64,000 nt of DNA from Stercoripulliclostridium_A sp045577735 (GTDB lineage Bacteria > Bacillota > Clostridia > Christensenellales > DTU072): NCBI GenBank assembly GCA_045577735.1, contig JAZNIY010000008.1:248001-312000 (forward strand), given 5' to 3'. Each line of letters opens with the position of its first letter. The stretch's first letter is position 1. The notes below the pieces were generated by a model that worked only from the letters and a program-made list of their open reading frames with translations, had not been told where the DNA came from and searched no databases. Shown one piece after another: positions 58,271 through 64,000 of this stretch. A program made the position numbers and the translations under genes.

Positions 58271-59524
58271 ATGCGCAGTCCACTTTTAAAAGCATTAAAC
58301 GATAAGAAAACACACACGTCTTTTCATACCCCCGGACACAACGGGGGTATCGTTATAGATAGTAGGCTAGACGTTACCGAACTTTCTTTTAGTGACAACC
58401 TTCTTAACGCCGAGGGCGCAATACTGGAAAGCGAAAAAGAGGTGGCGCTATCTTACGGTGTAGAGCGCGTTTTGTATTCTACTGCAGGAGCAACTGCATT
58501 AATCCATACCGTAATACGCGCGCTAAGAAACAAGGGCACCTTCCTAATTTTTGGCTCGGCACACAAATCCGTCTATAACGCACTTGCAATAAACCGAGTT
58601 AAGAGCGTGTTGTATCGTGGCACTGACCTTAGGGGCGCGCTAAAAAAGAGTGGCGCAAAGGTGGTTATTTGTACCTCTCCGAACTACTTTGGAAGAGTGC
58701 TTCCTCTTGAGGAAATAAGCCGAATTTCTAGGGACTGTGGCGCAGTTTTAGTGGTGGATGCTTCCCACGGCGCACACTTCGCCTTTAGCACAAAACTACC
58801 AATTTCAGCAACCAATTATGCACCTTTGGTTATCCATTCACAGCATAAAGTTATGCCAGTCATAACCGGTGGGGCTAGCTTATGCTACAAGAGCCAATAC
58901 GAAAAGGAGCTTCTTCGCGCTTTCCGTGAAATACACACTACTTCCCCGAGTTACCTCGTAATGCTTTCCATTGAAAGTGCCGTTAAGGAGCTAAGTGAGA
59001 ATGGCGAAGCCTTGTACGATAGGGTAATAGGCGAAATTAATCATTTTAAGACGAGAAGCCTCGGAGCACCCTTTAGCATCGTAGAGAGTGACGATCCTAC
59101 TAGGCTGGTTATAGAAGTTAGGGCCAATGGGGATAATATTGCTAAAGAGCTAGAGGACAAGGGTATATATCCCGAAATGGTTTACGGCAACAAGTTGGTC
59201 TTTATCGTCACACCCTACAACTATATGCATCTTGACAATCTGTCGGACGCCCTTTTAGACTGCACCTATCAAGGAGAGTACGAGGAGGTATCGCTTCCAA
59301 AGTGCGCCGAATATCTCGAACTTGTTTTAGAAGGAGAGTGTGAAGAAGTGGCACTGGAAGATAGCGTGGGCAGAGTGTCCGGTAAGGAAGTGGGACTATA
59401 TCCTCCCGGCGTTCCCGTCATAGTACGAGGGGAGAAAATAACGAAAGAGCAAGTTGACTTTTTGTTAAAGTATAGGAGTGCCGTTTTTGGTCTTGAAAAC
59501 AGTGGCATACTTGTGTTAAAATAA
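58271..59524 (+). CDS. Orn/Lys/Arg decarboxylase-family PLP enzyme (YaaO type)
   Basis: 417 residues, shorter than biosynthetic arginine decarboxylases (about 480). The PLP site is in HSQHKVMP, with the expected Lys after His. FHTPGHNGG, STAGATALIHTVIRA and VVDASHGAHF match the family. The C-terminal domain is truncated relative to SpeA. It lies directly before tmk, as yaaO does in Bacillus. The true substrate is unsettled. It begins one base after the lysS stop with no ribosome site, so coupled translation is likely. Confidence 0.88.
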   Translation: MRSPLLKALNDKKTHTSFHTPGHNGGIVIDSRLDVTELSFSDNLLNAEGAILESEKEVALSYGVERVLYSTAGATALIHTVIRALRNKGTFLIFGSAHKSVYNALAINRVKSVLYRGTDLRGALKKSGAKVVICTSPNYFGRVLPLEEISRISRDCGAVLVVDASHGAHFAFSTKLPISATNYAPLVIHSQHKVMPVITGGASLCYKSQYEKELLRAFREIHTTSPSYLVMLSIESAVKELSENGEALYDRVIGEINHFKTRSLGAPFSIVESDDPTRLVIEVRANGDNIAKELEDKGIYPEMVYGNKLVFIVTPYNYMHLDNLSDALLDCTYQGEYEEVSLPKCAEYLELVLEGECEEVALEDSVGRVSGKEVGLYPPGVPVIVRGEKITKEQVDFLLKYRSAVFGLENSGILVLK

Positions 59525-59578
59525 TAAGTGGAAAAAATTAGTGCTACCTAAAAGGTAGAAAACGCATTAGGATAAAGT

Positions 59579-60205
59579 ATGAAAGGCAAATTTATTACTG
59601 TTGAAGGTTGTGAAGGAGTAGGCAAATCTACTCAACTTAGATTGCTAAAAGAGTATTTTGAAAGAGAGGGCATCGAGGCAATATTTACTCGCGAGCCCGG
59701 TGGCACTCCCATTGCAGAAAGAATAAGGGAAATCCTTCTTGACAAGAAGCTTGCAGTTTCTCCCATTATTGAGGCAGAGCTTTTTGCCGTTGCACGTATG
59801 GAGCACATAAACAATCGCATTAAGCCTGCTCTTGAAGAGGGCAAAATAGTTGTATGTGACCGTTATCTTGACAGCTCGCTTGCTTACCAAGGCGTAGCGA
59901 GGGGAATAGGCATAGACGAAGTTTATGAAATAAACGCCTATGCACGTGACAATTGTATGCCCGACCTCACTATTTTTATAGATATGGATCCCGCAAACAG
60001 CTGGCGCAAGCAAAGGGGCACCGTCATTCTTAACGATAGAATGGAGGGTGAATCGAACGAATTCCACGCACTTTGCTACAAGGGATTCAAGGAAATGTGT
60101 GCTCGCGAGCCCGAGCGCATCGTTGCCATTGTACCCAGTGAGGACAAGAATGAAACCCACGATGCAATAGTAAACGAACTAAAAAGAAAGGGTATCGTAT
60201 GCTAG
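59579..60205 (+). CDS. tmk: Thymidylate kinase
   Basis: 208 residues. The P-loop GCEGVGKSTQ (residues 10-19), the DRYLDSSLAYQG motif with the catalytic Arg, and TREPGGTPIAERIREILL identify it. It phosphorylates dTMP to dTDP. AGGATAAAG precedes the ATG. Its end overlaps holB by 7 bases, as in the conserved tmk-holB cluster; yaaQ and yaaR are absent here. Confidence 0.97.
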   Translation: MKGKFITVEGCEGVGKSTQLRLLKEYFEREGIEAIFTREPGGTPIAERIREILLDKKLAVSPIIEAELFAVARMEHINNRIKPALEEGKIVVCDRYLDSSLAYQGVARGIGIDEVYEINAYARDNCMPDLTIFIDMDPANSWRKQRGTVILNDRMEGESNEFHALCYKGFKEMCAREPERIVAIVPSEDKNETHDAIVNELKRKGIVC

Positions 60206-61203
60206 GAGAACTCCTACAAAACAGCAAAGCATATAAAGATTTTCGCAAGGATATGAGTGCCGACAAGATATCGCACGCCTATCTATTCCTTGGTGAAGAC
60301 TCCCTTGCAAGAAGGGAATATATGCGCCTTTTTGCTTCCACCGTACTATGCAGTAGGGGTGGTTGTGGTGAGTGTGATACTTGCGACAAGATATACAACG
60401 ATTGCCACCTAGGCGTTCATTACCATAACTTGGACGGCAAAATGAACGTTAAAGAGGCGGAAGCCCTAATAGAAGAAAGTTACAAATCCAGCTGGGAAGC
60501 CTCCGATGCTCATTCCGAAAACAGCTCGGGTGGTGCCGGCAAGAAGATATATTTTATAGACAACGCGGAAAGGTTACATCCCGCGGTCCAAAACAAACTG
60601 CTCAAGGTTTTTGAAGAGCCCCCAAAGGACGTTATAATTGCCCTTTTTGCAAAGAGTTCATACGGTCTACTTCAAACCATAAAGAGTAGGGCGAAGCTAA
60701 ACTATCTTCCCACTTTTAGCGCGGAAGAGATACACAAAGCATTGGTCGATGAAGGATATCCACGTGCTCAGGCAGAAATTGCATCTGCGCTTTCAGGAGG
60801 TTCCTTCGAAAAGGCATACGCATTCGTGCAAGACGATAGTTACTATAACCAATACAGCGAATGTTTTGACGTGCTTAAAAACTGCAAAAAATCCACCATG
60901 GTGGTAGATTACATAAATAAACCGCTATTTTCCAAGGATAACATAAGGCGCACGCTGGAGTTTTTTGAAATCATCCTTAGGGACGTTGCGGTCAAAGTAA
61001 GTGGCGCAAAGGTCCCTTACGTAACCCGTAACCGTGACTATGATATTCAACAAATATCGGAAGGATACACCGTTGCATCGGTTGCTATGGCGATATTGGA
61101 AGTTAATAAGGGCGAAGCTATGCTGGATTCCTATATTGCTCCCGTAACGGTTGCGGAAAGAGTACTTTTTAAAATTTTGGAGGCAAAATATAAATGGCAA
61201 TAG
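60199..61203 (+). CDS. holB: DNA polymerase III delta-prime subunit
   Basis: 334 residues. ISHAYLFLGEDSLARREYMRLFA is the degenerate P-loop region of delta-prime, followed by a zinc module (CSRGGCGECDTCDKIYNDCH), YFIDNAERLHPAVQNKLLKVFEEPP and LLQTIKSRA. It is part of the clamp loader that opens and places the sliding clamp. It overlaps tmk at its start and ricT at its end (10 bases), so all three are coupled. Confidence 0.94.
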   Translation: MLGELLQNSKAYKDFRKDMSADKISHAYLFLGEDSLARREYMRLFASTVLCSRGGCGECDTCDKIYNDCHLGVHYHNLDGKMNVKEAEALIEESYKSSWEASDAHSENSSGGAGKKIYFIDNAERLHPAVQNKLLKVFEEPPKDVIIALFAKSSYGLLQTIKSRAKLNYLPTFSAEEIHKALVDEGYPRAQAEIASALSGGSFEKAYAFVQDDSYYNQYSECFDVLKNCKKSTMVVDYINKPLFSKDNIRRTLEFFEIILRDVAVKVSGAKVPYVTRNRDYDIQQISEGYTVASVAMAILEVNKGEAMLDSYIAPVTVAERVLFKILEAKYKWQ

Positions 61204-62042
61204 TAGTAGGCATTAAGTTCAAAACCAATCAAAAAACCTATTATTTCGACCCCAAAGATATCGAGCTGGTTGAGGGCGACAACGTCGTTTTGGAAACAGC
61301 AAGAGGAGTAGAGTTTGGTAAGGTAGTGCAAGGCATAAAGGAAGTTAGCGATGACGAAATCGTACCTCCTTTGAAGCCCATTATTCGTAAAGCGACCGAA
61401 AAGGATGAGGAGCAAAACGAGAAAAACCTTGCTGAAAGAGATAGAATAATAAGAGAAACCGTACAAAAGGTAACGGCACACAATCTTCCTATGAAGATAG
61501 TCGATGCCGAATACACCTTTGATAGGGCAAAGATAATAATATATTTCACAGCAGAAAGCCGTATTGACTTCCGTGAACTAGTAAGGGACCTTGCCGGGCT
61601 ATTCCACAATCGCATCGAGCTTCGTCAAATATACGAAAGAGAGGATATCAAACTTCGTGGTGCGCTTGCCCAATGTGGCAGACCTTGTTGCTGTCTTACC
61701 TTCCTACAAGACTATGAAAAGGTATCTATGAAGATGGCAAAATACCAAGGCCTATCCCTCAATCCCACCAAGATTAACGGATGTTGTGGAAAACTTATGT
61801 GCTGTTTAAGATATGAAAACGCATATTACCAAGAAATGAGCAAAAAGATGCCCAAAGAGCACTCCAGCGTTATCACGCCCGACGGCGAAGCTACCGTTAT
61901 GGAAAACGATGCTCTTAGGGAGGAAGTAAAGGTAAAAATAGCCATGGAAGACGGCGCATATACCGTAAAAAGATTCCCACTTTCTCAAATAAAATCCAAA
62001 AATGCAGTGGTTGTAAATGAGGAAAATGAGGACGAAGAATAG
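61194..62042 (+). CDS. ricT: PSP1-domain protein RicT/YaaT
   Basis: 282 residues. The PSP1 C-terminal domain contains the Cys-rich CGRPCCCLTFL and NGCCGKLMCCLRYE, whose cysteines bind [4Fe-4S] clusters in the Bacillus Ric complex that promotes RNase Y mRNA maturation. holB-yaaT order is conserved. Partner genes ricA and ricF are not in the window. The start codon lies inside the end of holB. Confidence 0.94.
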   Translation: MAIVVGIKFKTNQKTYYFDPKDIELVEGDNVVLETARGVEFGKVVQGIKEVSDDEIVPPLKPIIRKATEKDEEQNEKNLAERDRIIRETVQKVTAHNLPMKIVDAEYTFDRAKIIIYFTAESRIDFRELVRDLAGLFHNRIELRQIYEREDIKLRGALAQCGRPCCCLTFLQDYEKVSMKMAKYQGLSLNPTKINGCCGKLMCCLRYENAYYQEMSKKMPKEHSSVITPDGEATVMENDALREEVKVKIAMEDGAYTVKRFPLSQIKSKNAVVVNEENEDEE

Positions 62043-62052
62043 GTTTTAAGTA

Positions 62053-62081
62053 TTGACATTATCGCGCGCGAGTGTTAATAT
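62053..62081 (+). promoter_or_regulatory. CG-tract promoter of the ferredoxin gene
   Basis: TTGACA (62053-62058), 17-bp spacer containing CGCGCGCG, TAATAT (62076-62081). Confidence 0.82.
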
Positions 62082-62117
62082 ATTAATATAAATACATTTC
62101 TATTAAGGAGAACAATT

Positions 62118-62291
62118 ATGGCATACGTTATTAACAAAGATGAATGTGCAGGCTGTGGCGCTTGTGCAGGTACCTGTCCCGTAGAAGCAATCGCAGAAGT
62201 AGACGGCGTTTATGAAATCAATCAAGATGTTTGTCTCGGTTGTGGCGCTTGCACCGAAGCTTGCCCCGTTGGCGCTATCGTTGAAGAATAA
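62118..62291 (+). CDS. 2[4Fe-4S] ferredoxin (57 aa)
   Basis: The chain starts MAYVINKDECAGCGACAGTC and contains two cluster motifs: CAGCGACAGTCPV (residues 10-22) and CLGCGACTEACPV (about 39-51). This is the classical clostridial ferredoxin of 55-60 residues, a low-potential electron carrier for pyruvate oxidoreductase, hydrogenase or radical SAM enzymes. AAGGAG lies 10 bases before the ATG. It has its own promoter and terminator. Confidence 0.98.
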   Translation: MAYVINKDECAGCGACAGTCPVEAIAEVDGVYEINQDVCLGCGACTEACPVGAIVEE

Positions 62292-62307
62292 TTCAAGACT
62301 AGAATAG

Positions 62308-62337
62308 AAGAGTGGCACTTATTATGCCACTCTTTTA
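62308..62337 (+). terminator. Terminator of the ferredoxin gene
   Basis: AAGAGTGGCA and TGCCACTCTT form a 10-bp stem with a 7-base loop and T-run. Confidence 0.92.
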
Positions 62338-62357
62338 TTTTTTATTAGAAGGTTTAT

Positions 62358-62674
62358 AACCATCAAACTACCGCGATTTTACGGCCTCCCGCAATTCCTA
62401 CGACCGACTAGGTCGTTCCCTTGCGGGAGAGTGCGCAACAATCTTGTATTTTGCGCTTCTAAGCCTTCTAACCATCGTATGGGCAAAGAGGCGAACCGTC
62501 AAACTACTGCGATTTTACTGCCTCCCGCAATTCCTACGACCGACTAGGTCGTTCCCTTGTGGGAGAGTGCGCAACAATCTTGTATTTTGCGCTTCTAAGC
62601 CTTCTAACCATCGTACGGGCAAAGAGGCGAACCATCAAACTACCGCGATTTTACTGCCTTCCACAATATAACCA
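62358..62674 (+). repeat. 136-bp tandem repeat, two full copies and a partial third
   Basis: Units begin AACCATCAAACTACCGCG at 62358, 62494 and 62630. Each unit carries a nested hairpin: CTCCCGCAA/TTGCGGGAG outside (first copy 62386-62429) and ACGACC-GACTA-GGTCGT inside. A second hairpin GTGCGCAA/TTGCGC follows. The second copy keeps pairing by a G-T pair. 62292-62744 holds no gene. Confidence 0.88.
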
Positions 62675-62744
62675 AGTAGCGAAATATCAAATTGCTCCCA
62701 CATGAATTGTGAGAGCACTCTTTTATTAAACTTCTAAAATTATT

Positions 62745-63302
62745 ATGAACGTTAGACCATATCAACCAAAAGACTTCGAAAGAATGCACAAAATCTGCTT
62801 TGAAACCTCTTCGGGGTTTGACTCCGAAAAGGGCAGAGTGGCTCTTTTTGCAACCTATTGTGACTACTACGTCAACGAGGAGCCGGAAAACTGTTTTGTT
62901 GCCGTCAATGAAAACGATGAGGCAATAGGGTACGTTATTTGTTCAAGCGATCCCATTCGTTATGAAAGGGTGTTTAAGGAAAAATACGCACCCGTTCTCA
63001 AAAAGGCAAGCCCTGTTAGGTATCTTTTCCACGTTGTGAACGAGTGGCTATGTCGGCGCATTAAAAAGGAGTATCCTGCACACTTGCACATCGATATTTT
63101 GCCCGAGGGACAAAGAATGGGGCTTGGTACCCGTCTTATGGACGCTCTTACCGACCATTTGAAGAAAAATGGAGTCAAGGGCGTATATCTCGTTTGTGGG
63201 GCAGGGAACGAAAAAGGAGTTAATTTTTACAAGAAGTATGGCTTCAAGGTACTAAGCGAGAAATTGGGTTCGGTTACCTTTGCTTTAAAGTTTAGCTCTT
63301 GA
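62745..63302 (+). CDS. GNAT-family N-acetyltransferase
   Basis: 185 residues. The acetyl-CoA-binding motif GQRMGLGTRLMDALTDHL (Q/RxxGxG/A) lies at about 124-141, followed by GVKGVYLVCGAGNEKGVNFYKKYGFKVL, the usual end of the fold. The beginning (MNVRPYQPKDFERMHKICFE) is also typical. The acceptor substrate is unknown. No ribosome site is evident before the ATG. The stop codon overlaps the -35 box of the next promoter. Confidence 0.9.
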   Translation: MNVRPYQPKDFERMHKICFETSSGFDSEKGRVALFATYCDYYVNEEPENCFVAVNENDEAIGYVICSSDPIRYERVFKEKYAPVLKKASPVRYLFHVVNEWLCRRIKKEYPAHLHIDILPEGQRMGLGTRLMDALTDHLKKNGVKGVYLVCGAGNEKGVNFYKKYGFKVLSEKLGSVTFALKFSS

Positions 63303-63327
63303 CTTAGCGCGCGTGCGCAATTATAAT
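63299..63327 (+). promoter_or_regulatory. CG-tract promoter of the transketolase gene
   Basis: TTGACT (63299-63304) overlaps the upstream stop codon; 17-bp spacer with GCGCGCGTGCGC; TATAAT (63322-63327). Confidence 0.85.
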
Positions 63328-63356
63328 ATATATACCATACTTTTAAGGAGTGCGTG

Positions 63357-64000
63357 ATGAGTGAAAGAAATCTTGCCTTAACGGCACGAAATATTAGAGA
63401 GAATATCGTCAACTGCATAGGTTCTCTTGGTGTTGGGCACATTGGTGGCTGTCTTTCCATAGCAGACTTGCTTGCTGTTCTATATGGAAAACATCTTAAG
63501 CACGATGCCTCTAATCCCAAAATGATAGGTAGAGATAGACTAATTTGTTCAAAGGGACATGCCGGTCCTGCAATATATGCCGTACTAGCAGAGTTTGGTT
63601 TTTTTGACAAATCCGTATTGGAAACCTTGAACCAAGGTGGAACCACTCTTCCCAGCCACTGCGACATGAACAGAACTCCCGGTGTAGATATGACTGCCGG
63701 TTCTCTGGGACAGGGATTTAGCTGTGCAGTAGGTTGTGCTCTTGGTTCCAGGCTTAGAAAGGATGGTGCTACCATATATGCAATAATAGGGGACGGCGAA
63801 AGCCAAGAGGGGCAAATTTGGGAAGCCGCAATGTATGCCGGTCACCAAAAGCTAGACAACCTTATTGCATTTACCGACTACAACAAGATGCAACTTGACG
63901 ATTTCGTTTACAACATCAACGATCTTGAGCCTTTGGACAAGAAATGGGAGGCATTTGGTTGGAAAGTTTGGGTTATAGATGGTAACGATATAGAGCAAAT
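63357..64000 (+). CDS. Transketolase, N-terminal part (3' end outside window)
   Basis: The first 214 codons are visible. The thiamine-diphosphate motif is GDGESQEGQIWEAAMYAG with NLIAFTDYNK; SLGVGHIGGCLSIADLLAVLYG and CSKGHAGPAIYAVLAEFGFF are the N-terminal substrate-site segments. Both point to the N-terminal domain of transketolase, in anaerobes often a separate subunit of about 275-300 residues followed by a C-terminal subunit gene. Whether it is split cannot be seen. AAGGAG precedes the ATG. Confidence 0.92.
   Translation, partial: MSERNLALTARNIRENIVNCIGSLGVGHIGGCLSIADLLAVLYGKHLKHDASNPKMIGRDRLICSKGHAGPAIYAVLAEFGFFDKSVLETLNQGGTTLPSHCDMNRTPGVDMTAGSLGQGFSCAVGCALGSRLRKDGATIYAIIGDGESQEGQIWEAAMYAGHQKLDNLIAFTDYNKMQLDDFVYNINDLEPLDKKWEAFGWKVWVIDGNDIEQ

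Noticed and set aside
62358..62674. Possible CRISPR array
   Set aside because: The repeat unit is 136 bp, contiguous and without unique spacers; no cas genes are present.

Overview
The window looks like a chromosome segment of an anaerobic, low-GC Gram-positive bacterium (Firmicutes, Clostridia), probably an uncultured gut lineage. The grounds are gene orders shared with Bacillus and Clostridium (rpsF-ssb-rpsR; tilS-hpt; an Orn/Lys/Arg decarboxylase-family gene followed by tmk, holB and ricT/yaaT; a DnaD-like gene next to a DnaI/DnaC-type loader), a CsoR-controlled metal ATPase, strong AGGAGG ribosome sites, sigma-A promoters, a two-cluster ferredoxin, and many enzymes for plant and mucin sugars. 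No rRNA, tRNA, CRISPR array, prophage or transposase gene was seen. The taxonomic placement is inference.

Layout. 1-3.5 kb: the end of an unrecognised gene, a doubtful small gene, then a csoR/P1B-ATPase operon on the minus strand with two consensus CsoR operators. 3.6-4.7 kb: rpsF-ssb-rpsR. 5-8.6 kb: accessory stretch with a PH-domain protein, a gene remnant, a Sel1-repeat protein, 1 kb of dispersed repeats and a membrane protein. 8.7-16.4 kb: sugar genes (GH78 rhamnosidase, fucose/arabinose-isomerase-like protein, GH31 glucosidase) plus an XRE regulator/membrane-protein pair and an alpha/beta hydrolase without its nucleophile serine. 16.4-24.6 kb: mfd, a lipoprotein foldase, a small Cys-rich protein, a DUF92 protein and an unusual short GuaA. 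24.7-29.5 kb: radical SAM, DUF1846, PAP2 and Gfo/Idh genes. 29.6-37.2 kb: tilS-hpt-cca, a VanW protein, a phosphohexomutase, an ACT protein and a UPF0210 protein. 37.6-43.9 kb: an inositol operon (GPH-type symporter, iolB, iolD, iolE, iolG). 43.9-49.3 kb: phospholipase-C-like protein, FAD oxidoreductase, GH13 glucosidase, PC4-like protein. 49.5-55.6 kb: a dnaC/dnaD-like pair divergent from a giant Rad50/SbcC-shaped protein that has lost its ATPase motifs. 55.6-64 kb: queT, greA-lysS-decarboxylase-tmk-holB-ricT, ferredoxin, a 136-bp tandem repeat, a GNAT protein and the start of a transketolase subunit.

Four things stand out. First, at least nine copies of a roughly 120-125 bp structured element sit at gene 3' ends; their stems change by compensatory substitution while loop bases and one mismatch stay fixed. 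Second, at least eight promoters carry an alternating CG tract just after the -35 box, with 17-18 bp spacing. Third, the 1126-residue SbcC-like protein has a central zinc hook but degenerate Walker A, Q-loop, signature and Walker B regions. Fourth, GuaA has lost most of its glutamine amidotransferase domain while its synthetase part is intact.

All family assignments come from reading the sequence; no database search was run.
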